NCBI GenBank assembly: GCA_030691295.1 | Contig: JAUYEQ010000208.1 | Location: 1-18,931 of the forward strand | Direction of reading: 5' to 3' | Source of the DNA: Bacteroidota bacterium | GTDB taxonomy: Bacteria > Bacteroidota > Bacteroidia > Bacteroidales > Prolixibacteraceae | DNA: 18,931 nucleotides | In this document: positions 1-7,731 of the stretch, piece by piece | How the letters are laid out: each line of letters starts with the position of its first letter | How positions within the stretch are numbered: position 1 is the stretch's first letter | The notes under the pieces: generated by a model | Seen by the model: only the letters and a program-made list of their open reading frames with translations | What the model was told of the DNA's origin: nothing | The model's database searches: none | Position numbers and translations under genes: made by a program

Positions 1-509
1 GATAAAGAATAGTTCCCGTTGGTATCAGAAATCGTCCCGTTGGTAGTTCCTTTCACCACCACCGAAACACCGGGCAGGCCTTCTCCCGAAGAGTCGGCTA
101 CTTTACCGGAAACAGATTTACCCTGCTGTACCTGAGTAGTGTTGAAACTACCTCTGGTAACGACAATGTTCTTATCCAAAATGCGATAATCGTAATTGTC
201 CATCAGAATTTTCTTTAATACTTCTTCTATTGAAACATTTCTCAGGTCAATGGAGACCCTCCTGGTCAGGTCTATTTCTTCGCTTTTAAAGAAGAACCCA
301 AATTCGCTGGTGCGCTCAATCTCGCGAAAAACGTCCACAAGAGAGGCATCCTGCATTTTCAGATTGATACGGGCGCTCTGGCTGTAGCCTGAGCTGGCAG
401 TTGCAGCAAGTGCTGCAAACAAAAGCAGTGTTAGTGTTAGTTTCATAACGCGTGTAATTTTTTTCCACCTTCGTCGGGCAATGCACGACAAGTCACAACA
501 ATTTTTCAT
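1..509 (-). CDS. SusC/RagA-type TonB-dependent receptor with STN domain, N-terminal part
   Basis: This is the first 169 residues of an outer-membrane nutrient receptor; the gene runs off the left edge. The start at 509 gives a long basic leader (ARRRWKKITR, residues 11-20) before the hydrophobic signal core (LTLTLLLFAALA), a common layout in STN-containing SusC proteins. An in-frame ATG at 446 is the alternative start. Residues about 47-118 form a secretin/TonB N-terminal (STN) domain (INLKMQDASLVDVFREIE, then VSIEEVLKKIL). From about residue 131 a carboxypeptidase-regulatory-like beta domain begins (VSGKVADSSGEGLPGVSVVV). STN domains of such receptors contact a FecR-type anti-sigma factor in the periplasm, and one is encoded immediately upstream on the same strand. 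The ligand cannot be inferred because the plug and barrel lie outside the window. Confidence 0.93.
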   Translation of the reverse strand, partial: MKNCCDLSCIARRRWKKITRVMKLTLTLLLFAALAATASSGYSQSARINLKMQDASLVDVFREIERTSEFGFFFKSEEIDLTRRVSIDLRNVSIEEVLKKILMDNYDYRILDKNIVVTRGSFNTTQVQQGKSVSGKVADSSGEGLPGVSVVVKGTTNGTISDTNGNYSL

Positions 510-537
510 ACGTTTGTTTTGAATTTAGTTAATACTG

Positions 538-559
538 GAAACTGACTCCACTCAGTTTC
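538..559 (-). promoter_or_regulatory. Hairpin 1 in the susC leader (loop GTGGAG on the minus strand)
   Basis: This is a perfect 8-bp inverted repeat, GAAACTGA / TCAGTTTC, enclosing the six bases CTCCAC (GTGGAG on the coding strand). It lies in the leader of the SusC receptor gene, about 29 bases before the start at 509. No T-tract follows it on the minus strand, so it does not look like a terminator for the upstream genes. It could be an RNA leader structure or a DNA operator; the role is inferred. Confidence 0.5.
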
Positions 560-576
560 ATTTTATTGAAATTCGG

Positions 577-598
577 ATGCACCCCTCCACGGGTGCAT
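577..598 (-). promoter_or_regulatory. Hairpin 2 between fecR and susC (same loop as hairpin 1)
   Basis: This is a perfect 8-bp inverted repeat, ATGCACCC / GGGTGCAT, enclosing the same CTCCAC as hairpin 1 but with an unrelated stem. It sits 8 bases after the fecR stop. On the plus strand it is followed by seven T residues and would make a good rho-independent terminator for antisense transcription entering fecR. On the minus (sense) strand it lacks a trailing T-tract. Confidence 0.5.
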
Positions 599-606
599 TT
601 TTTTAT

Positions 607-1593
607 TTACTTCCTGATCTTAATAATGTCTTTTCCCTCCTTTTTATCGGTTATTTCATATTTTATCTGGTCGGTCACTGCCAGGATTTTCAATACCATT
701 TGCACGGTAGTCGTACGTTTTACCACGCTGGTATAGCGGGTATTGGCCAGTTTTTGGTCAGTAATCTGTATTTCGATGTTGTACCATTTTTCAAGCTCTT
801 TGCAAATTTCGGACAGCGGTTGATCGATAAACACAAATTTACCCTCGGTCCAGGCCGTAACGATTGATGGATCCTGCTGATTGACGACTATTTTTTTATC
901 TGATTTGTAGTAATTGACCAGCTCTCCGGGTTTTACAGTAAGGAAAGATTCTCCTGAGTTTTGGATCAGATCAATCCGACCCTCAACCAATGTGGTCGAA
1001 ATGGTTTGTTCCGATTCGTAAGCGCGGATGTTGAAGATGGTGCCAATATCCCTGACTTTAAATTGCCCGAGATCAACTGTGAATTTCCGGTCGGGATCGG
1101 GAACAAGGTCGAAATAGGCTTCGCCGTCAAGCCGGGCGGTTGTTTCTCCCGAATCGTTTTTATCAAGCTTAAGTTTTGTGCCCGAACTGAGCCAAATGGT
1201 TGACCCGTCTTCCAGGTGAATTTTGGAAACACTGCCTTTTTCAGAACTGTATTCGATGTGTTGACTGATGGAAGAAATGGTTTCGCGGTTCAATAAAAAA
1301 TCGGCCATAAAACCCAAACTAAGTGCAACGATGAAAATCGCAGCATACCTCATCCACTGATTAATCAGTCGTTGAGGTTTTTGAGTTTGTATGCGTTCCC
1401 AGAATTGTACAAAGCTTTTGTCCTGCTGTCCACGATATTTTTCAGGGTTCAGGTTGCTGAGTACATAAAGGTTTTTGAAGTGTTGAAACTCCGATTGTTT
1501 TTCCGGATTGTTTTCAAGCGAAGTAAAAAATTCACTTTTTTCAGCCTCGCTGGCTGTGTTGCTCAGTATTTTATGGAAGATATCTTCGGTCAT
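607..1593 (-). CDS. FecR-family anti-sigma factor with DUF4974-type C-terminus
   Basis: A 328-residue inner-membrane protein that would hold the adjacent ECF sigma factor and read out the state of the SusC receptor. Residues 1-80 are the cytoplasmic sigma-binding part. One transmembrane segment spans about 82-100 (YAAIFIVALSLGFMADFL). Residues about 115-215 are the periplasmic FecR domain (KIHLEDGSTIWLSSGTKLKL, then LDGEAYFDL and FKVRDIGTIFNIRAY). Residues about 253-328 match the STN-like DUF4974 domain (FIDQPLSEICKELEKWYNIE). Length and domain order are typical for Bacteroidota. It lies 64 bases after the sigma gene and 97 bases before susC, all on one strand, which supports one signalling unit. 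Confidence 0.95.
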   Translation of the reverse strand: MTEDIFHKILSNTASEAEKSEFFTSLENNPEKQSEFQHFKNLYVLSNLNPEKYRGQQDKSFVQFWERIQTQKPQRLINQWMRYAAIFIVALSLGFMADFLLNRETISSISQHIEYSSEKGSVSKIHLEDGSTIWLSSGTKLKLDKNDSGETTARLDGEAYFDLVPDPDRKFTVDLGQFKVRDIGTIFNIRAYESEQTISTTLVEGRIDLIQNSGESFLTVKPGELVNYYKSDKKIVVNQQDPSIVTAWTEGKFVFIDQPLSEICKELEKWYNIEIQITDQKLANTRYTSVVKRTTTVQMVLKILAVTDQIKYEITDKKEGKDIIKIRK

Positions 1594-1657
1594 GTGTAGC
1601 TTGATTTAATGACTAAACACATAAACCTACCAATACCCTATCGAAAAATTTAAAATT

Positions 1658-2248
1658 TTACGAAATTATTTTCGAGATCAGATAGACTACCGGCAAATAG
1701 TCTTTCAGTTCAACCCTTAAAATCCGCAGGGCTTTCGAAATACGGGCTTCCACCGTTTTGATGCTGATGCCTTGCCGGTCGGCAATTTCGCGGTACGACA
1801 ATTCTTCAAACCGGCTTAGTTTAAAGGTTTCGATCACTTCTGCCGGAAGTTTCGAAATTGCCTCATCAATTTTTTCACGTAGTTCTTCAAACTGCAGGTA
1901 ATTCCCTAATTTTTCGAGTGCTTCGTAATTAAACTGCATTTCCAGGTACTTGATATTTTCCTGATGTTTCAGCGAAATCTTCTGGTTGCGTAGATAGTTG
2001 AGGCAGTTGTTTTTGGTGATGGTGTAAAGAAAATTCCGGATGTTGATCTGATCGTTCAACGTTTCGCGGATTTCCCAAAGTTTCATAAATGTATCCTGAA
2101 CCAGCTCTTCAGAAACCTTATCATCGTGCAAATAATTGATACAAAGATGGTACAGCACCCCGAAAAATTCGTCGTAAACCGCTTCGTAGGCTTTTTTGTC
2201 GCCCTTCCGAAGCAATGGAATATTCAATTGGAAATTCGGAGTAATCAT
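1658..2248 (-). CDS. ECF (extracytoplasmic function) sigma factor, Bacteroidota FecI-like type
   Basis: A 196-residue RNA polymerase sigma factor. Region 2 is seen at about residues 22-95 (VYDEFFGVLYHLCINYL, VSEELVQDTFMKLWE, FLYTITKNNCLNYLR) and region 4 at about 125-185, with a helix-turn-helix (LSYREIADRQGISIKTVEARI). There is no extra C-terminal domain beyond a hydrophobic tail (LPVVYLISKIIS). It should direct transcription of the neighbouring susC locus and be restrained by the FecR protein encoded next. The start at 2248 is preceded by a purine-rich GGGGA and lies only 5 bases after the stop of the S9 peptidase gene, so the two are likely co-transcribed or the sigma promoter lies inside the peptidase gene. 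Confidence 0.95.
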   Translation of the reverse strand: MITPNFQLNIPLLRKGDKKAYEAVYDEFFGVLYHLCINYLHDDKVSEELVQDTFMKLWEIRETLNDQINIRNFLYTITKNNCLNYLRNQKISLKHQENIKYLEMQFNYEALEKLGNYLQFEELREKIDEAISKLPAEVIETFKLSRFEELSYREIADRQGISIKTVEARISKALRILRVELKDYLPVVYLISKIIS

Positions 2249-2253
2249 TTATT

Positions 2254-4452
2254 CTATTTCCCCATCAATTTGTCTTTCAACCAATTGGTCATCCTTGTGT
2301 ACAGATGCATGCTTGTATCTCCGCCATTTATGCTATGGTTTCGGTTGGTATAAAAAGCCATGTCGAACTGAACCCCGGCCTGAACCATCCGCTCTGAAAA
2401 CTCCATCGCATTCTGGAAATGCACATTGTCGTCGGCCGAACCGTGAATCAGCAGGAAGTCGCCTTTTATTTTTCCGGCATGAGTTAGCGGCGAGTTATCT
2501 TCATAACCGTCAGGATTTTCCTTTGGTGTACGCATGTACCGTTCGGTATAAACCGTATCGTAAAAACGCCAGTTGGTAACTGCGGCAACCGAAACTCCGG
2601 CTTTGAAAACATCGGCGCCTTTTTCCATGCAAAGCGCAGCTATAAATCCGCCATAACTCCAGCCCCAAATGCCAATGTTGTTTTTATCCACATAAGGAAG
2701 AGTTCCCAGATAGCGGGCAGCTTCAATATGATCGTCCGATTCGTATTTTCCCAATTGCTGGTAGGTCATTTTCCTGAATTCCTCTCCACGTGCTGCTGAT
2801 CCGCGCGGATCGACACATGCCACCACAAAACCTTCCTGTGCAAGGTATTCGTTCCAGTTTATTACCAGCGAATCAAGTACTTTCTGTCTGTTTGGTCCGC
2901 TGTACTGGGTCATCAAAACCGGATATTTTTTCGCCGGATCGAAATTGGCAGGTTTGAGCATCCAGCCATTTAATTCAACCCCTTCCGAAGTTTTAAAACT
3001 GAAAAATTCTTTTTTACTGACGGAATATTCTTTCATCAGGTTTTTCAAATCACTGTTGTCTTCCAGTGTGCGGATGAGTTTCCCGGCCTGATCGTGAAGG
3101 GTAACCAGATTCGGAGTTTCGGCATTGTTGAAATAATTGATGAAGTATTTTTGTCCGGCGCTGAAAACTGCACGGTTGATACCTGATTGTGCAGATAACT
3201 TGCCTGATTTTTTACCATCGAGGCTCACAAAATAAACTTCGCGGCGCAGCGGCGATTCTTTGGCAGCCTGATAGTAAAATTCCTTTTTAACCGGATCGAA
3301 ACCGTAAAATTCTGTTACATCAAAATTGCCATCTGTTAATTGTTTTACCTGAAATCCCTGACGATCATAAAGGTAAAGATGCGAATAACCGTTTCGTTCG
3401 CTGTTCATTATAATGTATTTGTTATCAGGAAGAAAAACAAAATCGTCGTAAAAACTTACCGAAATGTATCGTTTGTTCTTTTCAGAAAAAAAAGCGCGGG
3501 TATCGCCGGTATATGGATTGGCAAGTACAATATCAACATTGTTTTGCAGGCGGTTCACCTTCATAATAGCCAGATCAGAGGCATCGGCTGTCCATTTTAT
3601 TCGCGGAATGTACTGTTCCTGATCATTTCCGACTTCGACAGTCACGCTGCTTTTCGATTTTAAATCGTAAACATGAACACTCACCACAGAGTTTTTTTCT
3701 CCTGCTTTTGGGTATTTGTAACCGTATGTTCCTGGATAAAGCTGATTTTCATTCAATTCCGGGTTTTGTCCCTGGTACATCGGGATATTGAACATCGGAA
3801 CTTCTGTTTCGTTGAACTTGACAAATGCAAGAAACTTACTATCGGGCGACCATCCAAAAGCCTTGTTATAACTGAATTCCTCTTCATATACCCAATCCGG
3901 AGCACCATTGATTATTTCATTTCTTTTGCCATCGCGGGTCACCTGACTTTCAGTGCCAAACTTCAGGCTTTTAACAAACAGGTTGTTTTCCCTGAAAAAA
4001 GCCACGCGTTCACCATCGGGCGAAAAAGTTGCCAATTGCTGCGCGCCGTTAGCCGACAACGGTGTCATTTCTTTGGTTGTCAGGTTCCAGATATAATATT
4101 CGGATGAAAAGGAATGTCGGTAAATGGCCTGTTTTTTGGTTGTAAACAAAATTTTGGTTTCGTCATTACTGAAAGAATAATCGACGAAACTGGTAAATGG
4201 AGCAGCCTCAATTTTCGATAAATTGAATATTTCATCCAATTTATTTCCTGTTTTATAACTGTATCTAACTATTTTAGTTCCCTCCTCAAGGGTGGTATAA
4301 TTGAGTCCATCGTTCATGGAGCGTAACCCTGATACCGTTTTCTGAGAAAAAGTCTGATCAACAACAACATCTCTCAGTTCGATCCTTCTTTGAGAAAAAC
4401 CAATAAATGAAACACTTACAAGAATTAAAATTAATATTTTACGGATATTCAT
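2254..4452 (-). CDS. Secreted dipeptidyl peptidase IV-like serine peptidase (family S9B)
   Basis: A 732-residue exopeptidase expected to remove N-terminal dipeptides, preferring Pro or Ala in second position, in the periplasm or at the cell surface. A signal peptide is visible at residues 1-20 (ILILILVSVSFIGFS). Residues about 50-470 form the beta-propeller, including DWVYEEE at 186-192; the two last Glu of this motif bind the substrate amino terminus in known DPP4 enzymes. The alpha/beta-hydrolase domain follows, with nucleophile Ser599 in GWSYGG, Asp674 in GSADDNVH and His706 in NRNHSINGG, so the catalytic triad is complete. Length fits bacterial DPP4. It is divergent from the DUF6588 gene and leads into the sigma/anti-sigma/SusC set, so a role in peptide foraging linked to that receptor is possible but inferred. 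Confidence 0.95.
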   Translation of the reverse strand: MNIRKILILILVSVSFIGFSQRRIELRDVVVDQTFSQKTVSGLRSMNDGLNYTTLEEGTKIVRYSYKTGNKLDEIFNLSKIEAAPFTSFVDYSFSNDETKILFTTKKQAIYRHSFSSEYYIWNLTTKEMTPLSANGAQQLATFSPDGERVAFFRENNLFVKSLKFGTESQVTRDGKRNEIINGAPDWVYEEEFSYNKAFGWSPDSKFLAFVKFNETEVPMFNIPMYQGQNPELNENQLYPGTYGYKYPKAGEKNSVVSVHVYDLKSKSSVTVEVGNDQEQYIPRIKWTADASDLAIMKVNRLQNNVDIVLANPYTGDTRAFFSEKNKRYISVSFYDDFVFLPDNKYIIMNSERNGYSHLYLYDRQGFQVKQLTDGNFDVTEFYGFDPVKKEFYYQAAKESPLRREVYFVSLDGKKSGKLSAQSGINRAVFSAGQKYFINYFNNAETPNLVTLHDQAGKLIRTLEDNSDLKNLMKEYSVSKKEFFSFKTSEGVELNGWMLKPANFDPAKKYPVLMTQYSGPNRQKVLDSLVINWNEYLAQEGFVVACVDPRGSAARGEEFRKMTYQQLGKYESDDHIEAARYLGTLPYVDKNNIGIWGWSYGGFIAALCMEKGADVFKAGVSVAAVTNWRFYDTVYTERYMRTPKENPDGYEDNSPLTHAGKIKGDFLLIHGSADDNVHFQNAMEFSERMVQAGVQFDMAFYTNRNHSINGGDTSMHLYTRMTNWLKDKLMGK

Positions 4453-4540
4453 GATACTGATAATTAATACGTTTTAACGAATATCAAAACTTCTAATAAT
4501 TTTCGATATAAAAAAGCCGTTCTCTCATTATCCGGGTTTG

Positions 4541-4573
4541 TTGAATATCCGGTTCAAGAAAATAGTACCTTTG
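4541..4573 (+). promoter_or_regulatory. Bacteroidota-type promoter for the DUF6588 gene
   Basis: TACCTTTG at 4566-4573 matches the TAnnTTTG minus-7 box used by the primary Bacteroidota sigma factor. A TTG at 4541-4543, 22 bases upstream, can serve as the minus-33 element. This gives a leader of roughly 45-50 bases before the ATG at 4627. Confidence 0.55.
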
Positions 4574-4626
4574 TTTATATTAATCAATTGACCATCAAAT
4601 TAAATCAATAAATAAAAACGGCAGTT

Positions 4627-5676
4627 ATGAAAAAAGTAATATTCATATTGTGTTTAGGTTTATCCAGCCTGATAACATTTTCACAAACAGATGTTGTTGA
4701 ATTTTTGAAAGGTGGCAAGGCTGATGCGAATAAAGTATTTCAGGCATACCTAGAACCCTACTCTTTTGCTCTTGGCGATGGGCTTAACAATGGCTGGTAC
4801 AATTCCGCGAAAACTCACAAGCTTTTTGGTTTTGACCTGACCGTCAGCCTTAGCGCAATTCAAATTCCTGAAGAATCGAAAACATTTGATTTCAGCAAAT
4901 TGGGTTTAACCAACATGTATGTGAAAAGCGGAGGAAATATTGCCCCGACAGTTGCCGGTGAAGCAAGTGACAGACCTCTGATTGGAATCAGGGATTTACC
5001 GGTTGAATTTACCAGCCCTAACGGAACGGGAGAAGATGTTGTTCCGGTTCCGGTAATTCAGGTAGGTTTTGGGCTACTTCCGCATACCGATGTAATTGGC
5101 CGTTATGTTCCTGAAATGAAATATGACAACAGTGGTGATGAAATGAAACTGGGTTTTTGGGGCGCAGGCGTTAAGCACAATTTCATGGAATGGATGCCGG
5201 TACTTAAACTGCTTCCATTTGACGCATCACTTTTCGGAAGCTACTCGGAAGTAAATGCCCAAAGCGCTTTGAGTTTTACTTCTGATGATTATGGTTCAGA
5301 TCCAAATATTAACGTAACATTCACCAATGCCAACGATCAGTTTCTGAAAGTAAAGACCAAAACCACAAAATTCGGGCTGATCGTATCGAAAAAGATAGCC
5401 ATTCTTACAGTTTTTGGCGCAATCGGACAGAGCACCAGCAATTCAAATGTAGATCTGATTGGAAAATATCCTGTTGTTGTTGCAAATCAGAGTGGTGGCT
5501 GGGAGATTACCGATGAAGATGCCCTGGTTGACCCGATAGCGCTAAGTTTTGAAACTTCCAATATTAGTTTGGAGGCAGGGTTAAGAATTAAAATTGCTGT
5601 ATTCAGCGTGTTTGGATCGGTTAATAAATCAGAATATACTTCATACAATCTCGGCCTGAGTTTGGGAATGCGTTAA
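4627..5676 (+). CDS. DUF6588-family outer-membrane protein, function unknown
   Basis: A 349-residue secreted protein with a clear signal peptide (VIFILCLGLSSLITFS, mature from about Gln20). The early motif ALGDGLNNGWYNSAKTHKLF and the following GFDLTVSLSAIQIP resemble DUF6588 proteins, which are found in Bacteroidota and predicted to form an outer-membrane beta-barrel. Alternating hydrophobic beta-strands near the C-terminus (ISLEAGLRIKIAVFSVFGSV, ending YNLGLSLGMR) fit a barrel. Nothing here indicates a substrate. It is transcribed away from the DPP4-like gene and lies 69 bases before thrS, which has its own promoter-like box, so it is probably a single-gene unit. Family assignment is from memory of the motif, not from a search. 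Confidence 0.75.
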   Translation: MKKVIFILCLGLSSLITFSQTDVVEFLKGGKADANKVFQAYLEPYSFALGDGLNNGWYNSAKTHKLFGFDLTVSLSAIQIPEESKTFDFSKLGLTNMYVKSGGNIAPTVAGEASDRPLIGIRDLPVEFTSPNGTGEDVVPVPVIQVGFGLLPHTDVIGRYVPEMKYDNSGDEMKLGFWGAGVKHNFMEWMPVLKLLPFDASLFGSYSEVNAQSALSFTSDDYGSDPNINVTFTNANDQFLKVKTKTTKFGLIVSKKIAILTVFGAIGQSTSNSNVDLIGKYPVVVANQSGGWEITDEDALVDPIALSFETSNISLEAGLRIKIAVFSVFGSVNKSEYTSYNLGLSLGMR

Positions 5677-5706
5677 TCTTTAATTTTATTATCAGCTATT
5701 AATATT

Positions 5707-5714
5707 TATCTTTG
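5707..5714 (+). promoter_or_regulatory. Promoter minus-7 box for the thrS operon
   Basis: TATCTTTG matches the Bacteroidota TAnnTTTG consensus and lies 31 bases before the thrS ATG. The expected minus-33 position holds only a T-run (5684-5687) rather than a clean TTG, so the call rests on the minus-7 box. Confidence 0.5.
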
Positions 5715-5745
5715 CACCCTGTTTTTTCAATACAATAAATACCAA

Positions 5746-7695
5746 ATGATAAAAATTACTTTACCTGATAATAGTGTCAGGGAATTCGAGGGTGAAGTTA
5801 CCGGATTCGATATTGCCCAATCAATCAGCAGCCGTCTGGCAAAAGAAGTTCTTTCAATTTCTGTCGATGGCGAAGTTTGGGATCTTGGCCGAACAATAAA
5901 AAAAGATTCAACTATCAAATTACTTTTGTGGGACGATCGCGAAGGAAAGGAAACTTTCTGGCATTCATCGGCCCATCTGATGGCCGAAGCGATTGAATCA
6001 ATTTACCCTGGTACTCAATTCGGAATCGGGCCAACAGTTGACAACGGTTTTTATTACGATATTGATCTACCTGAAGGACAGCAACTCACCGAAAAAGAAC
6101 TGGAGAGAATCGAGAAGAAAATAATCGAACTGGCCAGGGAAAAACATGATGTAATAAGGAAAGATATTTCGAAGGAAGATGCCCTGAAAATGTTTACTGA
6201 AAAAGGCGACCTATTAAAAGAAGAGCTGATCAGCGAGCTGGAAGACGGAACTATTACCGTTTACAATCAGGGAGGGTTTACCGATTTGTGCCGCGGACCA
6301 CACTTGCCAAATACAGGTTTTATCAAGGCTGTAAAACTCACTTCCATTGCCGGTGCCTACTGGCGAGGCAACGAAAAAAACAAAATGCTCACCCGCGTTT
6401 ACGGAATTACATTTCCGAAGCAAAAAATGCTGGAAGAGTATCTTGTGCTGATTGAAGAAGCTAAAAAGCGCGATCACCGGAAGATTGGCAAGGAAATGGA
6501 GCTGTTTACTTTTTCGCAGAATGTTGGCCAGGGTTTGCCAATGTGGCTGCCAAAAGGAGCTATTTTGCGCGAGCAATTGGAATCATTTCTGAAAAGAGTG
6601 CAGAAAAAATTCGGATATGAACAGGTAATCACCCCGCACATCGGTGATATTAACCTGTACAAAACCTCCGGTCATTTCCAGAAATACGGCGCTGACTCAT
6701 TTCAGACCATCAAAACTCCGGCAGAAGGCGAAGAATATATGCTGAAACCGATGAACTGTCCGCATCACTGCGAGTTGTATAAATTTAAACCACGTTCGTA
6801 CAAAGATTTGCCTATTCGCATGGCCGAATTCGGCACAGTTTACCGTTACGAGCAAAGTGGCGAATTGCACGGATTGACACGCGTTCGCGGATTTACTCAG
6901 GATGATGCGCATTTGTTCTGTCGTCCTGATCAGATCAAAGAGGAATTCAAGAAAGTAATTGATATTATTTTCATCATCTTCAAAGCGCTTGAATTCGAAA
7001 ACTATTCGGCACAAATTTCATTGCGCGATCCGAAAAAACCTGAAAAATACATCGGTTCGACCGAAAACTGGGACAAAGCTGAGCAGGCAATTATTGAAGC
7101 CTCAGCAGAAAAAGGATTGAAAACAGTAACCGTTTTGGGCGAAGCAGCTTTTTATGGACCGAAGCTCGATTTCATGATCAAAGATGCACTCGGCCGGAGT
7201 TGGCAATTGGGAACCATTCAGGTTGACTACAACCTTCCGGAGCGTTTCGAATTGGAATACATTGGCGCCGACGACAAACGCCACCGTCCGGTAATGATTC
7301 ACCGCGCACCTTTTGGATCAATGGAAAGATTTGTGGCTGTTTTAATTGAACACACTGCCGGAAAATTCCCGCTTTGGTTAAGTCCTGAGCAGGTTGTTGT
7401 GTTACCAATCAGCGAAAAGTACAATGAATATTCAAAAAGAGTTTCGGAATTTCTAAATAATTGCGATATTCGCACAATTATTGACGACCGGAATGAAAAA
7501 ATTGGTCGTAAGATCAGGGATAACGAGTTAAAACGTATCCCTTATTTATTGATAGTTGGAGAACAAGAAGCTGAAAGTGAACAGGTTGCCGTCAGAAAAC
7601 AAGGAGATGGCGACAAAGGATCGATGAAACTTCAGGAGTTTGCAGATTTCATTAATGCTGAAGTCAAAGAACAATTATCATCATTATACAATTAA
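5746..7695 (+). CDS. thrS: Threonyl-tRNA synthetase
   Basis: A 649-residue class II aminoacyl-tRNA synthetase that charges tRNA-Thr in the cytoplasm; full length and intact. Order: TGS domain (about 1-62); editing domain with the zinc-site-like residues His73, His77, Cys182 and His186 (HSSAH and CRGPH), which deacylates mis-charged Ser-tRNA; catalytic core (about 245-535) with Cys338, His389 and His519 as the zinc ligands that recognise threonine, class II motif 2 around [17 protein letters not shown], and motif 3 around [11 protein letters not shown]; then the C-terminal anticodon-binding domain (about 540-640). It is first in the operon thrS-infC-rpmI-rplT, a conserved gene order. The start at 5746 gives the family N-terminus ([10 protein letters not shown]). 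Confidence 0.98.
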   Translation: MIKITLPDNSVREFEGEVTGFDIAQSISSRLAKEVLSISVDGEVWDLGRTIKKDSTIKLLLWDDREGKETFWHSSAHLMAEAIESIYPGTQFGIGPTVDNGFYYDIDLPEGQQLTEKELERIEKKIIELAREKHDVIRKDISKEDALKMFTEKGDLLKEELISELEDGTITVYNQGGFTDLCRGPHLPNTGFIKAVKLTSIAGAYWRGNEKNKMLTRVYGITFPKQKMLEEYLVLIEEAKKRDHRKIGKEMELFTFSQNVGQGLPMWLPKGAILREQLESFLKRVQKKFGYEQVITPHIGDINLYKTSGHFQKYGADSFQTIKTPAEGEEYMLKPMNCPHHCELYKFKPRSYKDLPIRMAEFGTVYRYEQSGELHGLTRVRGFTQDDAHLFCRPDQIKEEFKKVIDIIFIIFKALEFENYSAQISLRDPKKPEKYIGSTENWDKAEQAIIEASAEKGLKTVTVLGEAAFYGPKLDFMIKDALGRSWQLGTIQVDYNLPERFELEYIGADDKRHRPVMIHRAPFGSMERFVAVLIEHTAGKFPLWLSPEQVVVLPISEKYNEYSKRVSEFLNNCDIRTIIDDRNEKIGRKIRDNELKRIPYLLIVGEQEAESEQVAVRKQGDGDKGSMKLQEFADFINAEVKEQLSSLYN

Positions 7696-7717
7696 AAAAA
7701 ATTTATAAACTAATAAT

Positions 7718-7723
7718 AGGAGG
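7718..7723 (+). promoter_or_regulatory. Strong Shine-Dalgarno sequence that fixes the infC start
   Basis: A perfect AGGAGG ends 8 bases before the ATA at 7732. Strong Shine-Dalgarno sites are uncommon in Bacteroidota, and those of neighbouring genes are weak or absent. Its spacing supports initiation at the non-standard AUA codon. Confidence 0.75.
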
Positions 7724-7731
7724 ATTCGGCC

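Noticed and set aside
538..598. The GGA-containing loops as CsrA binding sites
   Set aside because: The loop sequence fits, but CsrA is not generally found in Bacteroidota, so another binder or none is more likely.
577..605. Hairpin 2 as terminator of the sigma/fecR transcript
   Set aside because: The T-run is on the plus strand only; on the sense strand the hairpin is preceded by A and followed by mixed sequence.
577..867. A 96-codon plus-strand ORF overlapping the end of fecR
   Set aside because: It lies antisense to a well-supported gene, begins inside a hairpin, and has no recognisable domain.
1661..1674. Small palindrome CGAAATTATTTTCG at the end of the sigma gene as a terminator
   Set aside because: It has only five AT-rich stem pairs, lies in the coding end, and downstream fecR is expected on the same transcript.
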